In this document: positions 1 to 7,650 of the stretch, piece after piece
Layout of the letters: every line of letters begins with the position of its first letter
Position numbering within the stretch: position 1 is the stretch's first letter
Assembly (NCBI GenBank): GCA_000436695.1
Contig: HF992657.1
Coordinates: 1 to 25,279, forward strand
Reading direction: 5' to 3'
Length of the DNA stretch: 25,279 bases
DNA from: Prevotella sp. CAG:1185
Lineage (GTDB): Bacteria; Bacteroidota; Bacteroidia; Bacteroidales; Bacteroidaceae
Made by a program: the position numbers and the translations under genes
The notes under the pieces: model-generated
Told to the model about the DNA's origin: nothing
Databases searched by the model: none
What the model saw: only the letters and a program-made list of their open reading frames with translations

Positions 1-640
1 TTAATTAACAACTATCACGCGAAATGTCGGATGAACCTTATATTTCAGCAATAATTATAATAATTAAATGAATTTGGTGTGATATATATTCCTAAATTCT
101 TCAACATGATTTTAATTAATCGCTGACGATAACCATAATAGATTAATAAAACAGCTGTTTATCAAACATAATCGTAAATAAACTCTATGAATTAAGGAAA
201 ATAAATGGCTGACTTAAGCATCAAAAACAACTGATTTAGACATCAAAAGTGGCTGATTTTTAATACAAAAATCAGCCACTTTTAATATATAACTATTCAA
301 CTGCAAATATATAAACATTAAACACCCCAAAAGTACATTTTAGACAAGAATGAAAGATAAACGGCTTATATAATAACTATTTTACATTACACCATAAATG
401 CCATCAAAAAATAACGAAAATAATTAAGTATATTGTAAATATATAATTCAACACATTTAGTATGTCACTTACCGAAATGACGGTAACAAATAAAAATATA
501 TAACTAACAAAAATTGTATATCATCAAAAATCAATGTTTCAATATAATCCAGCCAAATACATATCATGAATTTATATCCATTAAAATAATTACACCAATC
601 ATAAAAAAATTCAGTAATACATATTAGCGATACACGACAA
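1..640. other. Non-coding AT-rich region, no gene seen
   Basis: All frames are broken by frequent stop codons, and no RNA gene was recognised. The only structure seen is the short tandem repeat and palindrome at 207-283. The left neighbour gene must lie outside the window. Confidence 0.6.
207..283. repeat. Three degenerate ~21-24 bp tandem units ending in a perfect 17-bp palindrome
   Basis: Three consecutive units start at about 207, 230 and 251. Each has the form CTGA(c/t)TT, a short variable part, then (AT)CAAAA. The third unit is also the left arm of a perfect inverted repeat: AAAAGTGGCTGATTTTT at 245-261, a 5-base loop, and its exact complement at 267-283. A stem flanked by T-runs on both strands could act as a bidirectional terminator for a gene to the left. 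The tandem part is not explained by that. Confidence 0.6.
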
Positions 641-685
641 GAAAAATAGGAGAAGTGCTTATTTAAGTTTCCTCTCCTATTTCTC
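641..685 (-). terminator. Probable terminator of the DUF1232 gene
   Basis: The arms GAAAAATAGGAGA (641-653) and TCTCCTATTTCTC (673-685) are complementary apart from one position. Read on the minus strand, the hairpin ends in a T-rich stretch (TATTTTTCTT). It lies about 45 bp beyond the stop codon of the minus-strand gene at 732-1121. Confidence 0.65.
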
Positions 686-731
686 TTATAGACAATTACT
701 CATGTCTGTTTTATTAAATAATAAGATACAA

Positions 732-1121
732 TTATTCTTTATCAAACAAAGTATCTATCTCCTTTATCTCATCCTCATCAAACCATTTGCTTAATTTACC
801 TTTAGCCTTCTCCTTTATTTCCTCTGAAACATTTCCCCAAACTTTATTTAGAACATATATCAGCACTGCCAAATCATCACCTAAACCCGCTATTGGTATG
901 GCATCAGGAATAACATCAAGCGGACTGATAAGATAACCTAAGGCACCAATAATAATAGCTTTATCCTTAACAGAAACCTTATCGCTCTGAAGCGTATAAT
1001 ACAAAATGAACGCAGCATAAACGAGTTTTGCTCCCGCACGTTTAGCTATCCTCGAAATTTTTTCAATAAAATCACCGTTAGTGAATTTATTGGAATATGA
1101 CATAAAATCTGGTAAATTCAT
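732..1121 (-). CDS. YkvA/DUF1232 family small membrane-associated protein
   Basis: This 129-residue protein carries the DUF1232 signature in its middle: GALGYLISPLDVIPD followed by AIPIAGLGDDLAVL, at about residues 62-90. The conserved SPxDxIPDxIPxxGxxDD pattern is intact. The segment around residues 45-75 is hydrophobic enough for membrane association, and the C-terminus is charged (KAKGKLSKWFDEDEIKEID). Length is normal for the family. The biochemical role of DUF1232 proteins is not established. It has its own TAnnTTTG promoter and a downstream hairpin, so it is probably a single-gene unit. The family call is firm; function is unknown. Confidence 0.85.
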   Translation of the reverse strand: MNLPDFMSYSNKFTNGDFIEKISRIAKRAGAKLVYAAFILYYTLQSDKVSVKDKAIIIGALGYLISPLDVIPDAIPIAGLGDDLAVLIYVLNKVWGNVSEEIKEKAKGKLSKWFDEDEIKEIDTLFDKE

Positions 1122-1162
1122 CTTTAGTCTAAATTTTTATTCGTTTATAAATTATACGACCA

Positions 1163-1194
1163 CAAAAATAGCAATTATTTTTATTTTACGCAAT
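1163..1194 (-). promoter_or_regulatory. Bacteroidota-type promoter of the DUF1232 gene
   Basis: On the minus strand, TATTTTTG (1163-1170) fits the -7 consensus TAnnTTTG. An ATTG at 1191-1194 sits 20 bp upstream as a weak -33 element. The start codon is about 42 bp downstream of the -7 box. Confidence 0.45.
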
Positions 1195-1276
1195 ATCTAC
1201 ATTAATTTAAAATTCTCTGTAATATAAAAATAACATAAAATAACACACAAGTATATAAAGCCCTTTTGTATCATTA

Positions 1277-2596
1277 CTACAAATCCTTTAAAAGGATTGT
1301 ACGCTGACTTTCAAGATAAAGATAACGTGCTTTCAATATTTTTTTCCAACCGTCAGATTTAAATTTATGCAAATCTAACTCTAGTTTCCATTTACCATCT
1401 GCCTCAAGTTTGTCAATAAGGAATCCTACACTCAAACGCGATGTTGACATAGCCGGCTGATAAAACTTATAGTCATCTTTATCATCCGACGTTATCTCAG
1501 TAAGCAATCCTACACGAACAAGTTCATACAAGAGGTCTGTCGTTATACGTATCGGAATACCCGTCATAAGTTTCAGATCAAGAGCAGTAAAAGGTTTACC
1601 ACCCTCTTCAAACCTTTTACAGATCCTACTCGCAAGAATCACACACAACATAAGTTTATAACGATGGCTTATGTCATCTGTCTGTGCCTTAAAAGCATAC
1701 GCTTCAAGATTTTGATTGGCATAGCACAATTCAGCGCCAAACAAACATATTATCCATGAGATTTGAACCCACAGCATAAAAAGTGGTAAAGCAGCAAACG
1801 AACCATATATAGCATTGTAACTACTTACCCATATTTGTGAATTTATATAAAACAACTGAAGGCCCTGCATTGCAGTACCAGCCAAAATGCCCGGTACAAT
1901 TGCACATTTTAATTTTACCTTTGTATTTGGCATAAACACGTAGAGTGCAATAAACACGCATATCATTAGCACATATGGCATTACATCTATGAGAAAACGC
2001 ACCATCGGAGCAAGCAATGCATAATTTTCAATTCTATCTGCAATTGTAGCGACAAAGATTGAAATTCCTGACGTTACCACTATAATAATTGGAACAAGAA
2101 GAAACATTGCCATATAGTCAGTTATAGTTCTGAACCATTTACGAGGCTTATTGACCTGCCATATCTTATTGAAATTTTGTTCTATATTATTGATAAGCAT
2201 TATTACAGTCCACAGCATGAACAACAAGCCAATACCTAGAAATATTCCGCTTTTTGTGTGAACCAAGTATGAATTAACAAACCCAATAATTATTTCTGCA
2301 GCCTGCGGTTGGCTAGACAATACATCCCGGAACCAACTTTCTATATACTTATTATAGCCGAATCCTCTTGCTATCGCAAAGACAACGGCAAGAATAGGAA
2401 CAATTGCCAAGAGAGTGGAATAAGTTAATGCTGAAGCAGAATCTGTCATTCTCCTGGCTGTTGCGCTCTCTACAGCCAAAATAAGTTTCTTCAGTATCTC
2501 ATATAAGAAATATTTAAAAGGCGAGACATCCTGACGCTTTATACGCCATAACTTAATAGTAAAAAAGAATTGGAGGTCACTTATCAGTTTCTTCAT
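1277..2596 (-). CDS. YihY/BrkB family integral membrane protein
   Basis: This is a 439-residue inner-membrane protein. Its N-terminal part (about residues 35-295) carries the family's membrane segments: around 60-78, 116-137, 162-186, 201-222, 232-252 and 265-290. The family pattern ALTYSTLLAIVPILAV is at about 57-71 and the conserved GAELCYA stretch at about 287-293. The C-terminal ~140 residues are soluble and include a winged-helix-like segment (FTALDLKLMTGIP, then a helix with LLYELVRVGLL). That tail is common in Bacteroidota members and absent from shorter ones. The old name 'ribonuclease BN' is a historical mis-assignment; the true role is unclear, with envelope or transport functions proposed. 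It lies just downstream of rnpB on the same strand. Confidence 0.88.
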   Translation of the reverse strand: MKKLISDLQFFFTIKLWRIKRQDVSPFKYFLYEILKKLILAVESATARRMTDSASALTYSTLLAIVPILAVVFAIARGFGYNKYIESWFRDVLSSQPQAAEIIIGFVNSYLVHTKSGIFLGIGLLFMLWTVIMLINNIEQNFNKIWQVNKPRKWFRTITDYMAMFLLVPIIIVVTSGISIFVATIADRIENYALLAPMVRFLIDVMPYVLMICVFIALYVFMPNTKVKLKCAIVPGILAGTAMQGLQLFYINSQIWVSSYNAIYGSFAALPLFMLWVQISWIICLFGAELCYANQNLEAYAFKAQTDDISHRYKLMLCVILASRICKRFEEGGKPFTALDLKLMTGIPIRITTDLLYELVRVGLLTEITSDDKDDYKFYQPAMSTSRLSVGFLIDKLEADGKWKLELDLHKFKSDGWKKILKARYLYLESQRTILLKDL

Positions 2597-2642
2597 AAAT
2601 ATAGATTATCGTAACAACAAAGATTATGCTATTTAATTAAAA

Positions 2643-3024
2643 AGAAAACAGTGTTCCTATAAGCCGGGTTTTGTTCTTTAATATGCGAAACATATTAAAG
2701 CGCCTGTCATTTATCTAGATTATGAGTCACCCCATAACTCAAGCATTCTACCCTCCACCGTAATAAAATTCGGACGGATAACCCTCAGACGATGGTTTAC
2801 ATGAACTTGCAGCCTCCAGATTGCACAGCCTGTCAATCACTTGCCAGCTGGTGGTCTCTTACACCACCTTCTCACCCTTACCAAATATATGGCGGTTATT
2901 TTCTTCTGCTTTCTCCTGCTGTCACCAACAGCTTCCATTTTCAGAAGTGGAGCATCCTATGCTGCCCGGACTTTCCTCTCGCAAGATAAATCTCGCCAGC
3001 GACAGAGCCGGAACACTGTATTCG
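2643..3024 (-). ncRNA. rnpB: RNase P RNA (bacterial type A)
   Basis: This is the catalytic RNA that matures tRNA 5' ends. On the minus strand, the universal element GAGGAAAGTCCGGGC is at 2978-2964. Near the 3' end are TCTAGATAAATGACAG (about 2720-2705) and AACCCGGCTTAT (2669-2658), which match conserved region V and the P4 3' strand. The ends pair: 3010-3023 and 2643-2656 form a 14-bp P1 helix with one mismatch, which fixes both ends to within a few bases. A perfect 10-bp hairpin at 2675-2699 lies between the P2 and P4 3' strands, the position of P19. The P1 3' strand runs into a T-rich tail that may help termination. The length of about 382 nt is normal. Confidence 0.95.
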
Positions 3025-3028
3025 GCTA

Positions 3029-3063
3029 CAAAGGTACATAAAAATCATGTAATAATGAACAAA
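3029..3063 (-). promoter_or_regulatory. rnpB promoter
   Basis: TACCTTTG on the minus strand (3029-3036) is a perfect TAnnTTTG -7 box, a few bases before the first base of the P1 helix. A TTTG at 3060-3063 is a possible -33 element, but the 23-bp spacing is longer than the usual 19-21. Confidence 0.7.
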
Positions 3064-3243
3064 AAAAAATCTTTTTACATTTAATCTAAAACAAACAGAC
3101 AGCAACAAATAAATATGGCGGCACATTTTAAACGAATGTAAAATTATTCATATTTCGCACTAAGAGCCGTTAACAGCATTATTTTTAGTGTTAAAAGAGG
3201 ACAAATATATAAGCCAAAACGGCATTTTAACAAATTTTGCGCC

Positions 3244-3251
3244 TAAATTTG
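3244..3251 (+). promoter_or_regulatory. Promoter -7 box of the degQ-like gene
   Basis: TAAATTTG fits TAnnTTTG exactly. It lies 50 bp before the start codon, giving a leader of about 40 nt. No clear -33 TTTG is found at the expected distance; only a T-run near 3223 is present. Confidence 0.55.
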
Positions 3252-3301
3252 CATACACAGAAATTCAGAAAATATAAGTCTAAATTTTAAACATAAAAGA
3301 G

Positions 3302-4750
3302 ATGAAAAAATTATCAAATTATTTAGCTTATGCTATTTGCTTAATAGCAATCTCATTCTCAGCAGGCGCTTTCACAAAAGCAAATGCCAATAATTTGCCC
3401 GGTCAGCCTGTAGACCTGACATATGCAGCAAAAAAAGCTCTTCCCGCTGTTGTACATATTAAATTCTTGCAAAACAGCAAAATTCAGACAATTGACGTTC
3501 AAAGCGATCCTTTTGAAGACTTCTTTGGTCCATTCGGATTCTTCGGAAACCCAAATGGAAACGGAGGGACACAAAAAAGAAAAGTTCAGACTCCTAAGAG
3601 AGAGGGTGCCGGTTCTGGCGTAATCATATCATCAGACGGATATATTGTAACAAACAATCATGTCGTTGAAGGTGCAGACGAACTGACAGTGACACTGGAT
3701 GACAACAGAGAATTTTCTGCAAGAATAATTGGTACAGACAAAAAAACAGACTTAGCCCTGATTAAAATCGACGGTAAGAACCTCCCTACTCTGCCGATAG
3801 GCGACAGCGATAAGCTTAAAGTTGGTGAATGGGTTTTGGCTGTCGGCAACCCATTCAATTTAAGTTCAACTGTAACTGCAGGTATTATAAGTGCTAAAGC
3901 AAGGTCGCTCGGTGCGAATGATGTAGAATCATTTATACAGACTGATGCAGCTATTAATGCAGGAAACTCTGGCGGAGCATTGGTTAATGTAAAAGGAGAA
4001 TTGGTTGGTATCAATGCCATGCTTTATTCTCAGACCGGAAGTTATAGCGGATATGGTTTTGCAATTCCAACGACAATTATGAATAAAATAGTTGCTGATT
4101 TGAAAACATACGGAACAGTTCAACGCGCAGTACTTGGTATCGGGGGCAGTGACGTAAACAAATATGTTGACCTGCAAAAAGAAAACGGTAAAGACATTGA
4201 TTTAGGTACAATGGAAGGTATATATGTATCAGAAGTCAATGAAGATGGTGCCGGATATGAGGCCGGAATAGAAAAAGGTGATGTCATAACTGCTGTTGAC
4301 GGCAAAAAGATTACAAAGATGGCTGAACTTCAAGAATATCTTGCAAACAAACGCCCTGGTGATAAGATATCAATTACATTCCTGCATAACAAACGTACAA
4401 AGACTGCAACCGCAACTCTTAAGAACGAACAAGGAAACACTAAAGTCATTAAGAATGCAGACCTGGACGTATTAGGCAGCAATTTCAGAGAGATAAACGA
4501 ATCTGAAAAGAAACAGCTGGATATTAACTATGGTCTAGTGGTTATGAAGGTCAATGATGGAGCATTCAAAGAAGCAGGCATTAACAAAGGATTTATAATT
4601 CAGAAGGTTAATGACGTAACAATGAAAACAATAGATGACCTGCAAAAGGCTGTAAAAGAAGCTTCTGTAAGCAAAGACCCTGTACTTTATATTCAGGGTA
4701 TTTATCCTACAGGCAAGAAATCTTATTTTGCGGTACCTATTGCAAAATAA
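3302..4750 (+). CDS. degQ: DegQ/HtrA-type periplasmic serine protease
   Basis: This is a 482-residue envelope protease and chaperone that degrades misfolded exported proteins. An N-terminal signal peptide (about residues 1-30) is followed by an S1C trypsin-like domain with an intact triad: His120 in TNNHVVEG, Asp150 in KKTDLALIKI, and Ser223 in NAGNSGGALV. The Phe/Gly-rich stretch at about 70-90 corresponds to the LA loop. Two PDZ domains follow, roughly 280-375 and 395-482. They contain the typical GIYVSEVNEDGAGYEAGIEKGD and GFIIQKVND ligand-groove patterns. Length and domain order match DegP/DegQ/Do proteases. DegP and DegQ cannot be told apart confidently here. The gene has its own promoter and terminator. 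Confidence 0.93.
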   Translation: MKKLSNYLAYAICLIAISFSAGAFTKANANNLPGQPVDLTYAAKKALPAVVHIKFLQNSKIQTIDVQSDPFEDFFGPFGFFGNPNGNGGTQKRKVQTPKREGAGSGVIISSDGYIVTNNHVVEGADELTVTLDDNREFSARIIGTDKKTDLALIKIDGKNLPTLPIGDSDKLKVGEWVLAVGNPFNLSSTVTAGIISAKARSLGANDVESFIQTDAAINAGNSGGALVNVKGELVGINAMLYSQTGSYSGYGFAIPTTIMNKIVADLKTYGTVQRAVLGIGGSDVNKYVDLQKENGKDIDLGTMEGIYVSEVNEDGAGYEAGIEKGDVITAVDGKKITKMAELQEYLANKRPGDKISITFLHNKRTKTATATLKNEQGNTKVIKNADLDVLGSNFREINESEKKQLDINYGLVVMKVNDGAFKEAGINKGFIIQKVNDVTMKTIDDLQKAVKEASVSKDPVLYIQGIYPTGKKSYFAVPIAK

Positions 4751-4774
4751 GTCATTAATTCATAAACTTTAATC

Positions 4775-4844
4775 TAAGTAGAAGTTATTTTTGCAGTAAT
4801 TATATACAAAAAGAAATTACCAATTATAACTTCTACTTATTTTA
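4775..4844 (+). terminator. Terminator after the degQ-like gene
   Basis: A perfect 14-bp inverted repeat, TAAGTAGAAGTTAT at 4775-4788 and its complement at 4826-4839, is followed by TTTTAT. It starts 25 bp after the stop codon. Confidence 0.75.
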
Positions 4845-4877
4845 TGCGAAATATTTTGCATATTTCACAATATTTTC

Positions 4878-4908
4878 TTTGCATTTAATAAGAAAGTTAT
4901 TAAATTTG
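4878..4908 (+). promoter_or_regulatory. Near-perfect Bacteroidota promoter of rpoD
   Basis: TTTG at 4878-4881, 19 bp of spacer, then TAAATTTG at 4901-4908: an exact match to TTTG-N19-TAnnTTTG. The predicted transcript start is near 4913-4918, about 15-20 nt before the ATG at 4933. Confidence 0.85.
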
Positions 4909-4932
4909 CAAATACTTAAATTTATATGCTAC

Positions 4933-5796
4933 ATGAGACAACTAAAAATCACAAAATCGATAACAAACAGAGAGAGTGACTCTCTAGATAAATATCTTCA
5001 GGAAATTGGACACGAAGAGCTTATTAGTGTAGAAGAAGAAGTTGAGTTGGCTCAGCGTATAAAAAAAGGAGACCGCAAAGCTCTGGAAAAGCTAACTAAA
5101 GCAAACCTTAGGTTTGTCGTTTCTGTTGCCAAGCAATATCAGAATCAGGGATTAAGCCTACCGGATCTTATCAATGAAGGAAACGTTGGTCTGATTAAGG
5201 CCGCCGAAAAATTTGATGAAACCAGAGGCTTCAAATTTATATCCTATGCAGTATGGTGGATTCGTCAAAGTATCCTTCAGGCTATTGCAGAACAAAGCCG
5301 AATAGTAAGACTTCCGCTAAATCAAGTAGGATCTGTGAACAAGATTAATCGCGCATTAAATAAATTTGAGCAGGAAAATGAGCGGAGACCAAGTATTGAT
5401 GAAATAGCAGATAAAGTTGATATTCCGCACGACAAGATTGAAGAGGCCATGAAAGTTAACAGCAGACACGTGTCTGTTGATGCCCCATTTGCAGAAGGCG
5501 AAGATAATAGCTTATTGGATGTTTTGCCAAACAATGACTCACCAATGGCCGACAAGACCCTCGTTCTTGAGTCTCTAAGAGAAGAGATTAATCGTGCCTT
5601 GCAAACATTAAATGAGCGCGAGCGTAATATTATTGAAGCATTCTTCGGTATTAACCAACCGGAGATGACATTGGAAGAAATTGGTGATAAATATGGTCTG
5701 ACTCGTGAACGAGTTAGGCAGATAAAAGAAAAAGCCATAAGACGATTACGTCATAATACTAAAAATAAATTATTAAAATCATATTTAGGTCAATGA
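4933..5796 (+). CDS. rpoD: Primary RNA polymerase sigma factor (sigma-70 family)
   Basis: This 287-residue sigma factor directs RNA polymerase to housekeeping promoters. Region 1.2 spans about residues 17-50. Region 2 spans about 55-125, with the -10-recognising and melting segment GFKFISYAVWWIRQSILQAI at 99-118. Region 3 spans about 135-205. Region 4.2 has the helix-turn-helix TLEEIGDKYGLTRERVRQIK at 246-265. Region 1.1 is absent, as is usual for the Bacteroidota primary sigma factor. The start at MRQLKITKSITNRES is chosen because it is the conserved N-terminus of this family. A longer reading from 4879 would begin inside the promoter, upstream of the predicted transcript start. The stop codon overlaps the next start (ATGA). 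Confidence 0.95.
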   Translation: MRQLKITKSITNRESDSLDKYLQEIGHEELISVEEEVELAQRIKKGDRKALEKLTKANLRFVVSVAKQYQNQGLSLPDLINEGNVGLIKAAEKFDETRGFKFISYAVWWIRQSILQAIAEQSRIVRLPLNQVGSVNKINRALNKFEQENERRPSIDEIADKVDIPHDKIEEAMKVNSRHVSVDAPFAEGEDNSLLDVLPNNDSPMADKTLVLESLREEINRALQTLNERERNIIEAFFGINQPEMTLEEIGDKYGLTRERVRQIKEKAIRRLRHNTKNKLLKSYLGQ

Positions 5797-6200
5797 AAAT
5801 ATTAAAATACTTTTTGTGTTTAATCACAAGTGTAATAATATTAAATGTAACAGCATCAGCAAAAAATAAATGTGTTCCAAAAGTATATGTCTTTGGACTT
5901 GCTGCTTCATTTAACGATTCTATTGTTTACCTTACAAATATTCAAGAATTGGATAGTGCATGGATTGATGACAAAAATGATTTTTTGGCTAACAGAAGTG
6001 ATTATTCTTATCAATTGAAAAATTATTTCGAGTCACAAAATATTAATCATCGTACTTGTATTGTAAGCTATGCATTAAAGCGTAAGGATATTAATAAAAA
6101 ATACCAAAAGATTAAAAATAAATATACAAAGGGTGGAAACTTTGATATCAGATATATCAATAATGATGATTTCAAATTTTCAGTAATAAAACCTGAATAA
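5793..6200 (+). CDS. Hypothetical secreted protein downstream of rpoD
   Basis: This is a 135-residue protein of unknown function. An N-terminal signal peptide is clear (lysines, then a hydrophobic core YFLCLITSVIILNV, then ASA before Lys24), so the mature ~112 residues are likely periplasmic. The mature part has the motifs YVFGLAASFNDSIVYLT near its start and NHRTCIVSYALKRKD later, and a lysine-rich C-terminal half. Two cysteines remain after cleavage. The start codon overlaps the rpoD stop (ATGA), so it is translationally coupled and cotranscribed with rpoD. That is an odd partner for an exported protein. I associate it with Bacteroidales proteins of unknown function but cannot name a family. 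Confidence 0.75.
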   Translation: MKILKYFLCLITSVIILNVTASAKNKCVPKVYVFGLAASFNDSIVYLTNIQELDSAWIDDKNDFLANRSDYSYQLKNYFESQNINHRTCIVSYALKRKDINKKYQKIKNKYTKGGNFDIRYINNDDFKFSVIKPE

Positions 6201-6256
6201 TTTTTGATTAGGTTATTTCTTTTAAATGCTGAAATGCAAAATAATTCAATCGTCCA

Positions 6257-7189
6257 ATGGATGTAGAAAATTATAAAATAGAAAGAGGTAACAATTCTAC
6301 TGAATATTTTCTAAATATTGCAGACTTCATAATCAAAATCTTTTTTGAGAATAAGAATATAAGTAATATTGACCTATTGCCATCATTAGATATATTCAGA
6401 ACTGACAATAATAAAAATTGCAATCTGTTATTTGATTTGTCTGTTATAGAATTATTACCAGATATATCTTTTTCATATAAACACATAGGAACTTTTGATA
6501 CTGGAAATGGAGATACAATAATATATGCATATACCAACGGTGACTATAAGTTTGTAATTAAAGATATAGATGGTAACATTAGTTGTGAATTACTTACCAA
6601 CGCAATATTTTCAAAATGTCTCTGCAGATTAAACAGAGATGTCAAGATAAAGCGTTTTGGACTGAACAACGCCTTGATGATGGCATTTGCTTTTGCTGGA
6701 AGTTTAAAAAAAACACTACTAATTCATGCCTCTTCAATTCATAAAGATGGATATGGATATGCGTTTATTGCCAAAAGTGGTACAGGCAAAAGTACACATA
6801 CAGGATTATGGATTAAAAACATTTCTCATTGCGATTTATTAAATGATGATAACCCAATAATTAGATTTATCAACAACGTTCCATATTTATATGGAAGTCC
6901 ATGGAGCGGAAAAACTCCATGCTACAGAAATATTAAAACAAAACTTGGAGCAATAACACGTATAGAAAGAGCTGAAACCAACTATATAAAAAAACTTAAA
7001 CCTACAGATGCCTTTGCGTCAATATTACCATGTTGCTCAACTATGAAATGGGATAAAAACATTTACAATGCAATATGTAATAATGTTATAAAAGTTATTG
7101 AAAAGGTTAATGTATATACATTATATTGTCTTCCAAACAAAAATGCAGCTTTTATATGCCACAATCAAATATCAAGACAAAAGATATAG
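6257..7189 (+). CDS. HPr-kinase/PEPCK-fold P-loop protein (putative peptide or small-molecule kinase)
   Basis: This is a 310-residue protein. The N-terminal ~140 residues are not recognised. The C-terminal half has an HPr-kinase-like nucleotide-binding core: HASSI at about 157-161, a P-loop AKSGTGKST at 172-180 with Lys178, an acidic LLNDDNP at 194-200 in the place of the HprK DD motif, and YGSPWSGK at 212-219. HprK-like kinases of this type occur in lasso-peptide and other RiPP clusters, where some phosphorylate the peptide. Homologues are often labelled 'phosphoenolpyruvate carboxykinase', but full-length PEPCK is about 530 residues, so that label is poor. The 3' end overlaps the start of the next gene by 34 bp. 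The coding sequence is very AT-rich in places: 6301-6360 has 12 G/C in 60 bases. Confidence 0.65.
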   Translation: MDVENYKIERGNNSTEYFLNIADFIIKIFFENKNISNIDLLPSLDIFRTDNNKNCNLLFDLSVIELLPDISFSYKHIGTFDTGNGDTIIYAYTNGDYKFVIKDIDGNISCELLTNAIFSKCLCRLNRDVKIKRFGLNNALMMAFAFAGSLKKTLLIHASSIHKDGYGYAFIAKSGTGKSTHTGLWIKNISHCDLLNDDNPIIRFINNVPYLYGSPWSGKTPCYRNIKTKLGAITRIERAETNYIKKLKPTDAFASILPCCSTMKWDKNIYNAICNNVIKVIEKVNVYTLYCLPNKNAAFICHNQISRQKI

Positions 7190-7644
7190 AGATACCCAAT
7201 AGACTTTTCATGCCTGAAATTATAAGGCTGTTAGATGAAGGACGAAGTGTGATAATCAGATTAAAAGGATTTAGTATGCGTCCATTTCTAGAAGATCGTA
7301 GAGATAAGGCTTTACTAAAAAAAAGCAATAGCCCTAAAATAAATGACGTGGCTTTAGCAGAAATAGACGGAAATAAATATGTTCTGCACAGAATTATTAA
7401 TATACATGGCGAAAGTGTTACATTGAGAGGTGATGGCAATATTTTAACGGAATCATGCAATCTTGATGACATTAAAGGTATTGCCGTTGGCTTTTATAGA
7501 AAAGGAAGAGAAAAAATTGAGTCTACGAATAGTCTTAAATGGCATATATATTCTTTTGTTTGGACAAAATTATTTCCAATCAGACGATATTTACTGTTCA
7601 TTTATAAAAAATTTTGGATAAAGATATTCTCAACAAAAATATAA
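7156..7644 (+). CDS. S24/S26 family signal-peptidase-like protein (Ser-His type)
   Basis: This is a 162-residue putative peptidase. The catalytic-serine box is RLKGFSMRPFL with Ser40, matching the S26 pattern SMxPxL. The second box, YVLHRIINIHGE at 75-86 with His79, followed by TLRGDGN at 89-95, corresponds to the HRI and KGDxN boxes of Sec11/SipW-type signal peptidases. Those use a Ser-His rather than a Ser-Lys dyad. There is no N-terminal membrane anchor, but the C-terminal ~35 residues (SLKWHIYSFVWTKLF onward) are aromatic, basic and amphipathic, and could bind the membrane. I chose the ATG at 7156; a TTG at 7126 is in frame but less likely. It overlaps the kinase gene and is 6 bp from the PqqD gene, so the three are coexpressed. 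Confidence 0.7.
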   Translation: MPQSNIKTKDIEIPNRLFMPEIIRLLDEGRSVIIRLKGFSMRPFLEDRRDKALLKKSNSPKINDVALAEIDGNKYVLHRIINIHGESVTLRGDGNILTESCNLDDIKGIAVGFYRKGREKIESTNSLKWHIYSFVWTKLFPIRRYLLFIYKKFWIKIFSTKI

Positions 7645-7650
7645 CTTAAT

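Noticed and set aside
207..283. Possible CRISPR array (also considered for 16461-16550)
   Set aside because: Units abut each other without unique spacers, differ from one another, and no cas genes are present.
1282..1298. Palindrome AATCCTTTAAAAGGATT as the BrkB terminator
   Set aside because: It lies within the end of the coding sequence, would leave a very small loop, and has no T-run after it.
1277..2596. Calling this gene ribonuclease BN
   Set aside because: That name stems from an old mis-assignment; the sequence is a multi-pass membrane protein without nuclease motifs.
2792..3126. Several overlapping short ORFs on both strands
   Set aside because: They overlap the RNase P RNA and its promoter, whose conserved elements explain the sequence, and show no protein-like features.
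6195..6248. Inverted repeat between the hypothetical gene and the kinase gene (10 of 11 positions match)
   Set aside because: Both arms are almost pure A/T with a ~30-base loop and no T-run, so chance pairing in AT-rich DNA is likely.
7126..7155. TTG start extending the S26-like protein by ten residues
   Set aside because: It lies deeper inside the kinase gene and is a rarer start codon; the ATG at 7156 already precedes all recognisable family sequence.
6257..7189. Annotation as phosphoenolpyruvate carboxykinase
   Set aside because: The protein is much shorter than PEPCK and shows only the shared P-loop and acidic motifs; the gene context fits HprK-like kinases better.
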